64,000 nt of DNA from Caballeronia insecticola (lineage in GTDB: Bacteria; Pseudomonadota; Gammaproteobacteria; Burkholderiales; Burkholderiaceae): NCBI RefSeq assembly GCF_000402035.1, contig NC_021287.1:2480001-2544000 (forward strand), read 5' to 3'. Below are positions 19,167 to 29,564 of this stretch, in pieces (positions within the stretch are counted from its first letter, which is position 1; every line of letters starts with the position of its first letter). Below the pieces are notes generated by a model that saw only the letters and a program-made list of their open reading frames with translations, did no database searches and had not been told where the DNA came from. The position numbers were made by a program, and so were the translations under genes.

Positions 19167-20087
19167 ATGCAGCCTTCGTTCGCCCCATCCGCCGCGCACT
19201 TCGCGAACCGCTATCTAACGGACTTCGCGGCGCTTCCCATCGCCGTGCAATACGGGTTCGCCATCGTGTTCGGCCTCGTGATCGGCAGCTTTCTGACCGT
19301 GGTCGTGCATCGTCTGCCGGTGATGCTCGAACGCGCGTGGCGTTCCGAAGTGGAAGCGGCCACGCCCGACGCACTCGATACGCCAAAGCCCGCCGCCGAT
19401 TCCTATCCCGAGCGCTTCAATCTCGCAGTGCCGCGCAGCGCCTGCCCGCATTGCAAGCACGTGCTGCGCGCGTGGGAGAACATTCCGGTCTTGAGCTATC
19501 TCGCGTTGCGCGGGCGCTGCTCGGCGTGCGGCGCGCACGTAAGCGCACGCTATCCTCTGACGGAACTCGCGACGGGCGCGCTCGCCGCGCTGTCGCTCTA
19601 CGCATATGGTCCGGGCTGGGCCGCGCTCGCCGCGTTCGGCCTGTGTGCGACCTTGCTGGCCGCGGCGCTGATCGACTACGACACGCGTTATTTACCCGAC
19701 ATACTGACGTTACCGCTGCTCTGGGCGGGCCTCATCGTCAATTTCGGCGAAGGCGGATTCGCGACGCTGCACGATGCGGTGACCGGCGCGATCGCCGGCT
19801 ATCTGTTCCTGTGGTGCGTGTACTGGCTCTTCAAGCTCGTGCGCGGCGTGGAAGGCATGGGCTACGGCGACTTCAAGTTGCTCGCCGCCATCGGCGCGTG
19901 GCTCGGCTGGGCGGCGCTCGCGCAAGTCGTGCTGATCGCGGCGGTCACGGGCGCGGTGTTCGGCATCGTCGCGACGTGGCGCAAACGCATGCGCTTCGAA
20001 GAACCGCTGCCGTTCGGGCCGTTTCTGGCGGCGGGCGGCGCGCTCACCCTGTTCGTCGGCACGCCGCTATACGCATTGTTCGGATGA
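19167..20087 (+). CDS. pilD: Prepilin peptidase/N-methyltransferase PilD
   Basis: Inner-membrane aspartic protease (family A24) that cleaves type IV prepilins and methylates the new N terminus. The 306 residues carry the cytoplasmic zinc domain with C93xxC96 and C118xxC121, catalytic aspartates in [11 protein letters not shown] (about D170-D172) and [10 protein letters not shown] (D235), and about eight membrane helices. It follows pilC by 31 bp; coaE follows by 16 bp, as in the pilBCD-coaE order of many beta- and gammaproteobacteria. Confidence 0.94.
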   Translation: MQPSFAPSAAHFANRYLTDFAALPIAVQYGFAIVFGLVIGSFLTVVVHRLPVMLERAWRSEVEAATPDALDTPKPAADSYPERFNLAVPRSACPHCKHVLRAWENIPVLSYLALRGRCSACGAHVSARYPLTELATGALAALSLYAYGPGWAALAAFGLCATLLAAALIDYDTRYLPDILTLPLLWAGLIVNFGEGGFATLHDAVTGAIAGYLFLWCVYWLFKLVRGVEGMGYGDFKLLAAIGAWLGWAALAQVVLIAAVTGAVFGIVATWRKRMRFEEPLPFGPFLAAGGALTLFVGTPLYALFG

Positions 20088-20103
20088 TCGAAGGGAGCAA
20101 CGG

Positions 20104-20709
20104 ATGTTCAGCATTGGTCTCACCGGCGGAATCGGCAGCGGCAAGAGCACGGTCGCGAATCTGTTCGCGTCGCGCGGGGTGCCGCTGATCGACACGGACC
20201 TGATCGCGCATCGCATCACCGCGCCGGGCGGCGTCGCGATGCCGCTCATCGCCCGCGAATTCGGCGCGGACTTCGTGGCGCCGGACGGTTCGCTCGACCG
20301 CGCGAAAATGCGCACGCTCGTATTCGCCGACGACACCGCTAAAGCGCGCCTCGAAGGCATCGTGCATCCGCTGATCCGGGCCGAAACGGAACGCCAGCGG
20401 CTTGCGGCTGGGGGCGCCTATCACATCGTCGTGGTGCCGTTGCTGGTGGAGTCGGGTGAATGGTCGACGCGCGTGTCGCGCGTGCTCGTCGTGGATTGTC
20501 CGGTCGAGACGCAGATCACGCGCGTCATGCGCCGCAACGGCTTCGCGCGCGAACAGGTGCTTGCGATCATTGCGAAGCAGGCCACGCGGGAAGCGCGCCT
20601 GGCCGCCGCCGACGACATCGTTCTCAACGACGAATCCGCCACGCTCGATACATTGGCCCGGCATGTCGATGCGCTGCATGAGCGCTATCTCGCGCTGGCA
20701 GCGGCGTGA
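20104..20709 (+). CDS. coaE: Dephospho-CoA kinase
   Basis: Last step of coenzyme A synthesis, phosphorylating the ribose 3' hydroxyl of dephospho-CoA. The 201 residues carry the P-loop GGIGSGKS (8-15), the [10 protein letters not shown] motif that binds the acceptor, and the lid region [15 protein letters not shown] 20104 has GGGAGCAACGG upstream. Co-directional with pilD and probably co-transcribed. Confidence 0.95.
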   Translation: MFSIGLTGGIGSGKSTVANLFASRGVPLIDTDLIAHRITAPGGVAMPLIAREFGADFVAPDGSLDRAKMRTLVFADDTAKARLEGIVHPLIRAETERQRLAAGGAYHIVVVPLLVESGEWSTRVSRVLVVDCPVETQITRVMRRNGFAREQVLAIIAKQATREARLAAADDIVLNDESATLDTLARHVDALHERYLALAAA

Positions 20710-20879
20710 CTTCCGCGTAAGCGCCTGAGTTGCCGAAATCGCCCGAAAGTTCCCGTTTTTCCACGAAAAGACGTGGACTGCAAACCGATTTTGCCCCGAT
20801 TTGCTAGGGTGAGGATGCGGCATTAGAATGTGCTCACTTCCGCTATGGAAGCAACCGACCCACGCCGAGGCGAGCGCGC

Positions 20880-21635
20880 TTGATCCTTTACGAGTATCCC
20901 TTCAACGAGCGCATCCGGACGCTGCTGCGACTCGAGGACCTGTTCGAGCGCTTCACGTTCTTTCTGACGCAGGAAGACGCGCGAGAGCATCACGTCGCGC
21001 TCACGACGCTCTTTGAGATTGCGGAAGTCGCCGGCCGTACGGATCTCAAGGCCGATCTCATGAAGGAACTGGAGCGGCAGCGGCAGACGCTTGCGCCGTT
21101 TCGCGGCAATCCGGGGATCGAACAGGAAGCGCTCGAAGCTGTGCTCGGCGAGATCGAACAAACGCTGACAGGCCTCACCGAGATGCACGGCAAAACCGGT
21201 CAGCATCTCGCCGACAACGAATGGCTCGCGAGCATTCGCAGCCGCACGATCATTCCCGGCGGAACGTGCAAATTCGATCTGCCGTCGTATTACGCGTGGC
21301 AGCAGTTGCCGGTGGAGGAGCGTCGTCAGGACATCGCCAAATGGGTCATGCCGATGCTCGCGCTGCGCGACGCTGCCGCCATCGTCCTGCGGCTCGCGCG
21401 TGAATCCGGCCAGGCGTCGAAAGTCATGGCGATGCAGGGCAGCTATCAGCAGATGCTCTCGGGCCGCACGTATCAGCTGATGCAGGTGCGGGTTTCGCCC
21501 GACACGCGCATCATTCCGGAAGCGAGCGCGAACAAATACATGCTGTGGGTGCGTTTCACGGTGCAGGACGGCGATCTGAAGCCGCGCGCAGTCGATGTGG
21601 ACGTGCCCTTTCATCTGACGCTTTGCAGCCTTTGA
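20880..21635 (+). CDS. zapD: Cell division protein ZapD
   Basis: FtsZ-binding protein that cross-links FtsZ filaments and stabilises the Z ring. The 251 residues match the ZapD (DUF1342) family from the first residue ([25 protein letters not shown]), an all-alpha N-terminal half and a beta-rich C-terminal half. Start is TTG 20880, preceded by CCGAGGCGAG; no ATG precedes the conserved N terminus. It sits between coaE and yacG, as in E. coli. Confidence 0.93.
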   Translation: MILYEYPFNERIRTLLRLEDLFERFTFFLTQEDAREHHVALTTLFEIAEVAGRTDLKADLMKELERQRQTLAPFRGNPGIEQEALEAVLGEIEQTLTGLTEMHGKTGQHLADNEWLASIRSRTIIPGGTCKFDLPSYYAWQQLPVEERRQDIAKWVMPMLALRDAAAIVLRLARESGQASKVMAMQGSYQQMLSGRTYQLMQVRVSPDTRIIPEASANKYMLWVRFTVQDGDLKPRAVDVDVPFHLTLCSL

Positions 21636-21705
21636 ACCGAAGCGGCCGGCCCCATATGGATCGGATATCCATCAACGCCGGCGCATATTGTCCCGCCTCA
21701 CCGTT

Positions 21706-21897
21706 ATGACCACTGTCGTCAAATGCCCCACCTGCAGCAAGGAAGTCCGCTGGGTTCCTGAAAACCGCTTTCGCCCGTTCTGCTCCGAGCGCTGCAAGCA
21801 GATCGATCTGGGCGCCTGGGCCACGGAAAAATACAAGATCGCGGGCAATTCGCAGGAAACGCCGCCGGACGAAGACCAGCACGGCGGCCTTAACTGA
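21706..21897 (+). CDS. yacG: DNA gyrase inhibitor YacG (zinc protein)
   Basis: 63-residue zinc protein that in E. coli binds GyrB and inhibits gyrase. The four zinc cysteines are C7xxC10 and C26xxxC30 (KCPTC; FCSERC). ATG 21706 was chosen; the in-frame TTG at 21688 only adds MSRLTV. It follows zapD by 70 bp and ends in a terminator. Confidence 0.92.
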   Translation: MTTVVKCPTCSKEVRWVPENRFRPFCSERCKQIDLGAWATEKYKIAGNSQETPPDEDQHGGLN

Positions 21898-21920
21898 ACG
21901 CGTTCTGAACGCGTTTTTTT
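21897..21920 (+). terminator. Terminator of yacG
   Basis: Two copies of the self-complementary AACGCGTT (21897-21904, 21908-21915) form an 8-bp stem with a CTG loop and a T7 run. The first base overlaps the end of yacG. Confidence 0.8.
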
Positions 21921-21942
21921 AGCCTTTCGCGTGACTGCGTAA

Positions 21943-22383
21943 CTATTCGCGCTCTTCCTCTTCGAGCCATTCAAGCACCGGAATGGCCGCCGGCAAGAGC
22001 GGCGCGACTTCCACAGGCAAGGTCTGCCACGCGATCGCCTGCCCTTCGCGCCCGAGCGGCGCGCCCCGCCACTCCGTCACCTTGCAGAAAAACAGACGCA
22101 CGTACGCGTGCGGATAGTCGTGTTCGAGCGTACGCCAAAGCTGGCACGCAATGACGTCGATGCCCAGTTCCTCGTGCAGTTCCCGTCCGAGCGCCGCCTC
22201 GATGCTCTCGCCCGGCTCCAGCTTGCCGCCCGGAAATTCCCAATAGCCTTCGTACGGCTTGCCTTCCGGGCGCTGCGCGAGCAGATAGCGCCCGTCAGGC
22301 TGCACCATCACGCCGACGGCCACTTCCGTCACCTTGCGGCCGTCGGGCGCGCGTTCCGTTCTATCGTCGGGCGCGGCGCTCAT
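21943..22383 (-). CDS. mutT: MutT-type Nudix hydrolase (8-oxo-dGTP diphosphatase)
   Basis: Sanitises oxidised dGTP so it is not incorporated opposite adenine. The 146 residues contain the Nudix box (FPGGKLEPGESIEAALGRELHEELGI) and the MutT start VAVGVMVQPDGRYLLAQRP. ATG 22383 overlaps the stop of the upstream ATPase gene by 4 bp; a longer open frame running into that gene is rejected. Confidence 0.92.
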   Translation of the reverse strand: MSAAPDDRTERAPDGRKVTEVAVGVMVQPDGRYLLAQRPEGKPYEGYWEFPGGKLEPGESIEAALGRELHEELGIDVIACQLWRTLEHDYPHAYVRLFFCKVTEWRGAPLGREGQAIAWQTLPVEVAPLLPAAIPVLEWLEEEERE

Positions 22384-23243
22384 TGCCTGCGTCCCGACCA
22401 GTCGCGCGCAAATTGCCACGCCACGCGGCCCGAGCGCGAGCCGCGTTCGAGCGCCCACACGAGTGCATCGCCGCGGGCGCTTTCGACCGTGGCGTCGTCG
22501 CAGCCGAAGTGTTTCAGCCAGTGACCGACGATCGTCAGATAGTCGTCCTGCTTGAACGGATAGAAGCTGACCCAAAGGCCGAAACGCTCGGACAGCGAGA
22601 TTTTCTCTTCGACCACTTCGCCCGGATGAATCTCGCCGTCGGACGTGTGCTTGTACGTCTCGTTGTCGCTCATGTACTCGGGCAACAGATGACGGCGGTT
22701 CGACGTCGCGTAGATCAGCACGTTGTCCGACTGCGCCGCGACCGAGCCGTCGAGCGCGACCTTCAGCGCCTTGTAGCCCGATTCGCCCTCTTCGAACGAG
22801 AGATCGTCGCAGAAAACGATAAAGCGCTCCGGCCGCGCCGAAATCAGATCGACGATGTCGCCGAGATCGTGCAGATCGTCCTTGTCGACTTCGATGAGCC
22901 GCAGTCCGTCCTTCGCATACGCGTTCAGGCACGCCTTGATCAGCGACGACTTGCCCGTGCCGCGCGCGCCCGTCAACAGCACGTTGTTCGCGGGCAGCTT
23001 CTTCACGAACTGCAGCGTGTTCTGCTGGATCAGGCTTTTTTGCCGGTCGATGTTCTGCAGATCGTCGAGCGAGATATCGGAGATGGCCGTCACCGGCTGC
23101 AGAAAGCCGCGACCCTGACGCGTGCGCCAGCGAAACGCGACCGCGGATTCCCAGGCGATATCCGGCGCCGCGGGCGGCAGCATGCCTTCGATGCGCGCGA
23201 GCACTGCTTCGGCGCGCGTGAGAAATTGTTCGAGTTTGTCCAT
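22380..23243 (-). CDS. DUF815-family AAA-type ATPase
   Basis: 287-residue predicted ATPase. Walker A GARGTGKS at 92-99, Walker B-like RFIVFCDDLSFEEGE, a sensor-like LIYATSNRRHLLPE and an arginine-rich C terminus. The family (DUF815) is widespread and conserved between argJ and mutT in Burkholderiaceae, but its function is not established. ATG 23243 gives MDKLEQFLTRAEAVL. It is 25 bp downstream of argJ and coupled to mutT by an ATGA overlap, so argJ-ATPase-mutT are probably one unit. Confidence 0.87.
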   Translation of the reverse strand: MDKLEQFLTRAEAVLARIEGMLPPAAPDIAWESAVAFRWRTRQGRGFLQPVTAISDISLDDLQNIDRQKSLIQQNTLQFVKKLPANNVLLTGARGTGKSSLIKACLNAYAKDGLRLIEVDKDDLHDLGDIVDLISARPERFIVFCDDLSFEEGESGYKALKVALDGSVAAQSDNVLIYATSNRRHLLPEYMSDNETYKHTSDGEIHPGEVVEEKISLSERFGLWVSFYPFKQDDYLTIVGHWLKHFGCDDATVESARGDALVWALERGSRSGRVAWQFARDWSGRRQ

Positions 23244-23268
23244 GTTCGTGTCGTGGCGCGCCGCCCGC

Positions 23269-24510
23269 TCAGGAGCGATAGTCCGCGTTGATGCTCACGT
23301 AGTCGTGCGAGAGATCGCAGGTCCAGATGGTCGCCGCCGCATTGCCGCGGCCGAGCAGCACGCGAATCGCGATCTCGCTCTTCTTCATCACGCGCTGGCC
23401 GTCTTCCTCTTTGTACTCGGGATTGCGTCCGCCCGCTTTCGCGACCAGCACGTCGTCGAGATAGAGATCGATCTTGCCGACGTCGAGATCCGTCACGCCC
23501 GCATAGCCGATCGCCGCGAGAATGCGGCCGAGGTTCGGGTCCGACGCGTAGAACGCCGTCTTAACGAGCGGCGAATGGCCGATCGCGTAGGCGATCTGGC
23601 GGCACTCCGCCGCGTCCTTGCCGCCCTCGACCGTGATGGTCATGAACTTGGTCGCGCCTTCGCCGTCGCGCACGATGAGCTGCGCCAGTTCCTGCGCCAC
23701 TTCGGTCACGACGTCGCGCAACGCGGCATACGCAGGCGAATTCGTGGACGTGATCGCGGGCAGGCTCGACTTGCCCGATGCAATCAGGATGAACGAATCG
23801 TTGGTCGAGGTATCGCCGTCGATCGTAATGCAGTTGAACGAGCGATCCGCCACGTGCTTCACCAGTTCGTCGAGCACGGGTTGCGCGACGGTGGCGTCGA
23901 AGGCGAGGAAGCCGAGCATCGTCGCCATGTTCGGGCGGATCATGCCCGCGCCCTTGCTGATGCCCGACAGCGTGACCACGTGCCCGTCGATCGTCACGCG
24001 GCGCGACGCCGCCTTCGGCAGCGTGTCGGTCGTCATGATGGCCTGCGCGGCGTCGAACCAGTGCGCGGCCTTCTGATTTGCCAGCGCCGCGGGCAGGCCG
24101 GCCTTCAGGCGGTCGATCGGCAGCGGCTCGAGAATCACGCCGGTCGAGAACGGCAGGATCTGCTGCGCATCGACGCCCGCCAGACGTGCCAGCTCGGCGC
24201 AAGTCGCGCGCGCGTGCGCCATGCCCGGCTCGCCCGTGCCCGCGTTGGCGTTGCCGGTGTTCACGACGAGCGCGCGGATGCCCTTGCCGCCCTTGCTCAC
24301 CGCCGCGAGATGCTCGCGGCACACCGTGACGGGCGCGGCGCAGAAGCGGTTCTGCGTGAAGGCGCCCGCGACGCTTGCGCCTTCATCGACGCGAATGACG
24401 AGCACGTCCTTGCGATTGGGCTTGCGAATATTCGCCTCGGCCCAGCCTAGCGTGACGCCGGCGACGGGATGAAGCGCTGCGGGATCGATCGAGGGAAAGT
24501 TGACGGCCAT
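23269..24510 (-). CDS. argJ: Bifunctional glutamate N-acetyltransferase / ornithine acetyltransferase
   Basis: Arginine synthesis enzyme that recycles the acetyl group from N-acetylornithine to glutamate. The 413-residue precursor contains the self-cleavage motif [15 protein letters not shown]; cleavage before T197 would give alpha and beta chains and expose the nucleophile. GNANAGTG and [11 protein letters not shown] are family signatures. ATG 24510 ([16 protein letters not shown]) was chosen over an upstream open extension that lacks similarity. It lies 201 bp downstream of secA. Confidence 0.95.
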   Translation of the reverse strand: MAVNFPSIDPAALHPVAGVTLGWAEANIRKPNRKDVLVIRVDEGASVAGAFTQNRFCAAPVTVCREHLAAVSKGGKGIRALVVNTGNANAGTGEPGMAHARATCAELARLAGVDAQQILPFSTGVILEPLPIDRLKAGLPAALANQKAAHWFDAAQAIMTTDTLPKAASRRVTIDGHVVTLSGISKGAGMIRPNMATMLGFLAFDATVAQPVLDELVKHVADRSFNCITIDGDTSTNDSFILIASGKSSLPAITSTNSPAYAALRDVVTEVAQELAQLIVRDGEGATKFMTITVEGGKDAAECRQIAYAIGHSPLVKTAFYASDPNLGRILAAIGYAGVTDLDVGKIDLYLDDVLVAKAGGRNPEYKEEDGQRVMKKSEIAIRVLLGRGNAAATIWTCDLSHDYVSINADYRS

Positions 24511-24640
24511 GTTCGCGTCTCGCTGATGTTGGCTGATGGTGCCTGATCGTGCCGGGCGCCCCGGCACGGGATGGAAGACTGACGCCGGTTGGCGGGGCCG
24601 GACCAGCGCCGTGAATGAGGTTGGAAGCTGCAAAGACAAA

Positions 24641-24658
24641 CGACGCATCGCTGCGTCG
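24641..24658 (-). terminator. Probable terminator of secA
   Basis: CGACGCA and TGCGTCG form a 7-bp stem, followed on the minus strand by TTTGTCTTT. It lies 53 bp after the secA stop. Confidence 0.5.
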
Positions 24659-24711
24659 CTTGCCCTGCTTACTTCGTTTGTCACCGGAAGAACCGATGTT
24701 TCTGCCGACGA

Positions 24712-27525
24712 TTACGCCAGCTTTCCGTGACAGTTCTTGTACTTCTTCCCGCTGCCGCACGGGCAGGGATCGTTGCGGCCGACCTTCGGCACGTCGTCCG
24801 CACCGCGCGTGGCAACGCTGATGTCGTCGCCGGCCGACATCGCCTGATTGACCATCTGCGCGGCGGCGCTCGCCGTTGCTGCGGACGGCGTGGGCTCGGC
24901 GGCCGGCGCGTTGAAGTCCGCATGCGTGAACGACACGTTCTCCAGATGGCTGCCCTTTTCTTCGTACTGCTCGGCCGCTTCTTCCAGTTGCTCGGGCGAC
25001 TGGATCTGCACGTTCATCACGACCCGCGTGACTTCCTGCTTCACGGCGTCGAGCATGGCGGCGAACAGTTCGAATGCCTCGCGCTTGTATTCCTGCTTCG
25101 GGTTCTTCTGCGCATAGCCGCGCAGATGGATGCCCTGACGCAGGTGATCGAGCGCGGCGAGATGCTCGCGCCAGCGGCTGTCGAGCGTCTGCAGCATGAT
25201 CGAGCGTTCGAACGCGCTGAACGACTCGCGGCCCACGAGCGCGACCTTCGCTTCGTACGCTTCGTCGGCGGCGGCGAGCACGGCTTCGCAGATTTCTTCG
25301 GCGTCGATCGAGTTCGACTCGTTGATCATCTCCTGAACGGCCAGGTCGAGCGACCAGTCGTTGCGCAGCACTTCTTCCAGCTCCGGCGCTTCCCACTGTT
25401 CCTCGATGCTGCCCGCCGGCACGAACGTGCGCACCAGGTCGCCGATCACGCTCTGACGCATGGCGGCGATGGTTTCCTGCACGTCGTTCGCTTCGAGCAG
25501 TTCGTTGCGCTGCTGGTAGATCACCTTGCGCTGGTCGTTCGATACATCGTCGTATTCGAGCAGCTGCTTGCGGATATCGAAATTGCGCGCCTCGACCTTG
25601 CGTTGCGCGCCCTCGATGGACCGCGTCACCATGCCCGCTTCGATCGGCTCGCCTTCGGGCATCTTCAGGCGATCCATGATGGCGCGCACGCGGTCGCCCG
25701 CGAAGATGCGCAAAAGCGGATCGTCCAGCGACAGATAGAAGCGCGACGAGCCCGGATCGCCCTGACGGCCCGCACGGCCGCGCAGCTGGTTGTCGATCCG
25801 CCGCGATTCGTGACGCTCGGTGCCGATGATATGCAGACCGCCCGCCGCCTTCACGTGGTCGTGCAGCGTCTGCCATTCGTCGTGCAGCTTCTGGATGCGC
25901 GCGGCTTTTTCGTCCTCGGGAATGGAGAGATCCGCCTCGATGAACGACGCCTGCTTTTCGACGTTGCCGCCCAGCACGATGTCCGTGCCGCGGCCCGCCA
26001 TGTTCGTGGCGATGGTGACCGCGCTCGGCCGCCCCGCTTCCGCGACGATCGCCGCTTCGCGCGCATGCTGCTTCGCGTTGAGCACTTCGTGCTTGATGGC
26101 CGCCTTGCCGAGCAGACCGGACAGCAGTTCGGACGCTTCGATCGACGTTGTGCCGACGAGCGTCGGCTGGCCGCGCTCGACGCATTCGCGGATGTCGCGA
26201 ATCACGGCGTCATAACGTTCCTTCGACGTCTTGTAGATCTGATCCTGCTTGTCGGCACGCTTCGGCGGCCGGTTGGTCGGAATCACGACCGTTTCGAGCC
26301 CGTAGATTTCCTGGAACTCGTACGCTTCCGTGTCCGCGGTGCCGGTCATGCCGGACAGCTTCGCGTACATGCGGAAATAGTTCTGCAGCGTGATCGATGC
26401 GAGCGTCTGATTCTCGGCCTGAATCTGGACGTGTTCCTTCGCTTCGACGGCCTGATGCAAGCCGTCCGACCAGCGGCGGCCGTTCATCATGCGGCCCGTG
26501 AATTCGTCGACGATCACGACTTCGCCGTTCTGCACCACGTAATGCTGATCGCGATGGAACAGCGTGTGCGCGCGCAGGGCAGCGTAGATGTGGTGCATCA
26601 GCGTGATGTTCTGCGGCGCGTAAAGGCTTTCGCCCTCGCCGATCAGACCCCACTCGGCGAGCAGGCGCTCGGCCTTCTCGTGGCCCGATTCGGTCAGGAA
26701 CACCTGACGCGCCTTTTCGTCGAGCGTGTAGTCGCCCGGCTTCTCCACGCCCGTGCCGTCCGCCTTCTCCTCGCCGATCTGCTGTTCGAGCAGCGGCGGC
26801 AGCGCGTTCATGCGCACATAGAGATCGGTGTGATCTTCGGCCTGACCGGAGATGATGAGCGGTGTGCGCGCTTCGTCGATAAGGATCGAGTCCACTTCAT
26901 CGACGATCGCGAAATTCAGCGGCCGCTGCACGCGCGCATTGGTCTCGTAGACCATGTTGTCGCGCAGATAGTCGAAGCCGAATTCGTTGTTCGTGCCGTA
27001 GGTGATGTCGGCGCCGTACGCTTCCTGTTTCTGCGAGTGCTCCATCTGCGACAGATTCACGCCGCAGGACAGCCCGAGGAAGTTGTAGAGGCGCGCCATC
27101 CATTCGGCGTCGCGCTGGGCGAGGTAGTCGTTCACCGTGACGACGTGCACGCCGCGGCCCGACAGCGCGTTCAGATACGCGGCGAGCGTCGCGACGAGCG
27201 TCTTGCCCTCGCCCGTTCGCATTTCCGCGATCTTGCCGTAATGCAGGACCATGCCGCCGATCAGCTGGACGTCGAAGTGACGCATCTTGAGCACGCGCCG
27301 GCTCGCCTCTCGGCAGACCGCGAACGCTTCGGGCAGGATCACGTCGAGCGATGTGCCACCCGCGACGCGCTGGCGAAATTCATCGGTCTTGGCGCGCAGC
27401 TGGTCGTCCGAGTACTTCTCGACGGTCGGCTCGAGGGCATTGATCGCCGCAACGGTCTTTTGGTACTGCTTGACCAGCCGCTGATTGCGGCTGCCAAAAA
27501 TCTTTTGAAGGAAACCGGTCGTCAT
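24712..27525 (-). CDS. secA: Preprotein translocase ATPase SecA
   Basis: Motor ATPase that pushes preproteins through SecYEG. The 937 residues show Walker A MRTGEGKT (102-109), [19 protein letters not shown], the helicase motif [18 protein letters not shown] and the C-terminal zinc/SecB-binding tail [18 protein letters not shown] 27525 ([16 protein letters not shown]) is the usual family start; 14 extra upstream codons are excluded. Divergent from dciA. Confidence 0.97.
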   Translation of the reverse strand: MTTGFLQKIFGSRNQRLVKQYQKTVAAINALEPTVEKYSDDQLRAKTDEFRQRVAGGTSLDVILPEAFAVCREASRRVLKMRHFDVQLIGGMVLHYGKIAEMRTGEGKTLVATLAAYLNALSGRGVHVVTVNDYLAQRDAEWMARLYNFLGLSCGVNLSQMEHSQKQEAYGADITYGTNNEFGFDYLRDNMVYETNARVQRPLNFAIVDEVDSILIDEARTPLIISGQAEDHTDLYVRMNALPPLLEQQIGEEKADGTGVEKPGDYTLDEKARQVFLTESGHEKAERLLAEWGLIGEGESLYAPQNITLMHHIYAALRAHTLFHRDQHYVVQNGEVVIVDEFTGRMMNGRRWSDGLHQAVEAKEHVQIQAENQTLASITLQNYFRMYAKLSGMTGTADTEAYEFQEIYGLETVVIPTNRPPKRADKQDQIYKTSKERYDAVIRDIRECVERGQPTLVGTTSIEASELLSGLLGKAAIKHEVLNAKQHAREAAIVAEAGRPSAVTIATNMAGRGTDIVLGGNVEKQASFIEADLSIPEDEKAARIQKLHDEWQTLHDHVKAAGGLHIIGTERHESRRIDNQLRGRAGRQGDPGSSRFYLSLDDPLLRIFAGDRVRAIMDRLKMPEGEPIEAGMVTRSIEGAQRKVEARNFDIRKQLLEYDDVSNDQRKVIYQQRNELLEANDVQETIAAMRQSVIGDLVRTFVPAGSIEEQWEAPELEEVLRNDWSLDLAVQEMINESNSIDAEEICEAVLAAADEAYEAKVALVGRESFSAFERSIMLQTLDSRWREHLAALDHLRQGIHLRGYAQKNPKQEYKREAFELFAAMLDAVKQEVTRVVMNVQIQSPEQLEEAAEQYEEKGSHLENVSFTHADFNAPAAEPTPSAATASAAAQMVNQAMSAGDDISVATRGADDVPKVGRNDPCPCGSGKKYKNCHGKLA

Positions 27526-27814
27526 CGGATCAGTGTCTGCGTCGCGGCTTCGGACGGGCGCATGCAAAGGCTGCGTCCTGGCTCGGGTAACCTCGGCGAC
27601 TTAAGTCCATAGGGTGAAATTCGAATCGTGAATTTTAGCACGCGAGTCTGTCAGAGCTTGCGTCGGCGTGCCCGCGCGCGCGTCGGCGCGGCGCGACAGT
27701 CAACCAGTTGAAAGCTCGCCGTGCGAGCCGCGCGCAAAAAGGGCCGCGCGACTCGGACGACCCCACGCCTCGCGTACAATCGAGCCGTGCCGTTACGGGT
27801 CTGTCCAAGCAAAA
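27526..27814. other. Divergent intergenic region, secA/dciA
   Basis: 289 bp without a supported gene. Candidate -10 boxes are TAAAAT on the minus strand (27632-27637) for secA and TACAAT (27775-27780) for dciA; neither has a convincing -35. Confidence 0.35.
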
Positions 27815-28333
27815 ATGAGCCGCTTTTCTACAAATTCAAGGCCGGGAACGAAGCGAGTCGACCCGCGTTTCGATCCGCGCCGCCCGCAGGCACTCGCTGA
27901 CGTCCTCGACCGCACCGATGCCTTCCGCGCACTGCGCGCGGGCGTCGAGCAGGTGGCCTCGCTTCAGCGTGATCTGAATTCGTTGTTGCCGGACTATCTG
28001 GCGTCGAATGTCGAGCCGGGTTTCATCAAGGACGGCGTGCTGGCGCTGTTCGCGGCCCATAATGCGCTCGCCGCGCGCCTGCGGCATCTCGAACCGCGCC
28101 TGCTTGCCGATCTTCAGCAGCGCGGGTGGGCGGTCGAGTCGCTGAGAATTCGCGTGCGTCCGCAATCGATGAAAGAGCCCGCGCCGCCGAAACAGGCGCG
28201 CATGTCGCCGGCGGGCGCATCCGCGTTGCAGGAATTGGCACAAACGCTGGCACCGTCGCCGCTTCAGGAAGCGCTCGCGCGAATGGCGTCGCGCCATCAG
28301 GCGGGAAATTCGGAAAAAGGGCAAAAAAAATGA
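27815..28333 (+). CDS. dciA: DUF721-family protein, DciA-like helicase operator
   Basis: DciA is the ancestral loader/operator of the DnaB replicative helicase in bacteria lacking DnaC. This 172-residue protein has a DUF721 core (about 20-115: ADVLDRTDAFRALRAGVEQV; VEPGFIKDGVLALFAAHNALAARLRHL; VESLRIRVRP) and a likely disordered, basic C terminus. ATG 27815 was chosen at MSRFSTNSRPG; upstream open frame has no similarity. The stop codon lies inside the lpxC terminator. The family assignment is good; its role in this species is inferred from the family. Confidence 0.82.
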   Translation: MSRFSTNSRPGTKRVDPRFDPRRPQALADVLDRTDAFRALRAGVEQVASLQRDLNSLLPDYLASNVEPGFIKDGVLALFAAHNALAARLRHLEPRLLADLQQRGWAVESLRIRVRPQSMKEPAPPKQARMSPAGASALQELAQTLAPSPLQEALARMASRHQAGNSEKGQKK

Positions 28334-28357
28334 GCGGCGCTTTCGCTGCCGCTCATT
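28323..28357 (-). terminator. lpxC terminator, overlapping the 3' end of dciA
   Basis: AATGAGCGGC and GCCGCTCATT pair around GCTTTCGCT; on the minus strand a T8 tract follows. The same A8 tract encodes the last Lys codons of dciA and the stop codon is in the stem. Confidence 0.88.
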
Positions 28358-28383
28358 CTTGATTGACCGGTTTCAGTCTGCAA

Positions 28384-29301
28384 TCAGGCGAAGGCCGTCT
28401 GCGTGTCGAAGGCGAAGCCGCGCGGCGCTGTCTTTGTGTCCTCGAACGTGACGATCTCGAAAGCGTCTTCGTTCGCGAGCAGTTCGCGCAGCAGCATGTT
28501 GTTCATCGCGTGGCCGCCCTTGTACGCCTTGTACGAAGCCAGCAGCGGATGGCCGACCACATAAAGGTCGCCGATGGCGTCCAGCATCTTGTGCTTCACG
28601 AACTCGTCGTCGTAACGAAGGCCGTCGTTGTTGAGGATGCGGTATTCGTCGAGCACGATGGCGTTGTCCATGCTGCCGCCGCGCGCGAGACCCAGCTCGC
28701 GCATCATCTCGACTTCGTGCGCGAAGCCGAACGTGCGGGCCCGCGCAATCTCGCGCACATACGATGTGGTCGCGAAATCCACTTCAAGCGCCTGCCCGGT
28801 CTTGTCGACCGCGGGATGACGGAAGTCGATGGTAAAGCTCAGCCTGAAGCCGAAATACGGTTCGAGGCGCGCGAATTTGTCGCCGTCGCGCACTTCGACG
28901 GGCTTCTTCACCTTGATGAATTTCTTCGGCGCGTTCTGCTCTTCGATACCCGCCGACTGGATCAGAAACACGAAAGAAGCCGCGCTGCCGTCCATGATCG
29001 GAATTTCTTCGGCGGTCACGTCGACATACAGATTGTCGATGCCGAGACCCGCGCACGCCGACATCAAATGCTCGATGGTCGACACGCGCGCGCCGTCTTT
29101 CTGCAGCACGGACGCGAGACGCGTATCGCCGATAGCCATGGCGGACGCGGGAATGTCGACCGGCTGAGGCAGGTCGATGCGCGAAAACACGATGCCCGTG
29201 CCAATCGGCGCGGGGCGCAGCGTCAGATCGACCTTGCGGCCGGAATGAAGCCCGATTCCCACGGTTTTGACGACGGTCTTGATTGTTCGCTGCTTCAACA
29301 T
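28384..29301 (-). CDS. lpxC: UDP-3-O-acyl-N-acetylglucosamine deacetylase
   Basis: Zinc deacetylase catalysing the committed step of lipid A synthesis. The 305 residues have the zinc ligands H78 (TIEHLMSA), H237 and D241 ([11 protein letters not shown]), and start [21 protein letters not shown], typical of the family. It follows the dcw cluster as in many proteobacteria, but here a peroxiredoxin gene and two hairpins lie between ftsZ and lpxC. Confidence 0.97.
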   Translation of the reverse strand: MLKQRTIKTVVKTVGIGLHSGRKVDLTLRPAPIGTGIVFSRIDLPQPVDIPASAMAIGDTRLASVLQKDGARVSTIEHLMSACAGLGIDNLYVDVTAEEIPIMDGSAASFVFLIQSAGIEEQNAPKKFIKVKKPVEVRDGDKFARLEPYFGFRLSFTIDFRHPAVDKTGQALEVDFATTSYVREIARARTFGFAHEVEMMRELGLARGGSMDNAIVLDEYRILNNDGLRYDDEFVKHKMLDAIGDLYVVGHPLLASYKAYKGGHAMNNMLLRELLANEDAFEIVTFEDTKTAPRGFAFDTQTAFA

Positions 29302-29459
29302 GATGTTCTTTCCGATTTATGTTCCCTATAAAGAGAATCAATCGTGCGCTAAATTCTAATAGCTCGAATTATACTCCATTCGCCGCACGCCGTCCTGATC
29401 CGGGAGGTATCAACTGTTTCCCTGTGTTACGCGAAAACGACGAAAAATTGGAGTAGAAC

Positions 29460-29500
29460 GGGCCGATGCCCGGAATGGAGGCATTTCCGGTCATCGGCCC
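29460..29500. other. Large imperfect hairpin between the peroxiredoxin gene and lpxC
   Basis: GGGCCGATG pairs with CATCGGCCC, and after one mismatch CCGGAA pairs with TTCCGG. On the minus strand a T5 run is 9-14 nt further on. It may be a terminator for the peroxiredoxin gene. Confidence 0.5.
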
Positions 29501-29521
29501 CAAGTTGCATCTGATGACGAG

Positions 29522-29557
29522 GGTGTTTTTAGCGTTGCGCGGAGGCAACGAAACACC
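29522..29557. other. Second hairpin after the peroxiredoxin gene
   Basis: GGTGTTT pairs with AAACACC and CGTTGC with GCAACG, with a TTAG bulge. It begins 8 nt after the peroxiredoxin stop and forms a tandem with the hairpin at 29460-29500. Confidence 0.45.
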
Positions 29558-29564
29558 GCTGCAA

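Noticed and set aside
21943..22932. Open frame extending mutT far upstream
   Set aside because: It reads through the overlapping ATPase gene in another frame; similarity to MutT starts only at ATG 22383.
24727..27612. A very long open frame opposite secA (and similar ones opposite nrdA, ffh, proS, ftsZ, ftsA, murC, murE)
   Set aside because: Shadow of GC-rich codon use: Arg/His/Ala-rich translations without known domains, fully inside well-identified genes.
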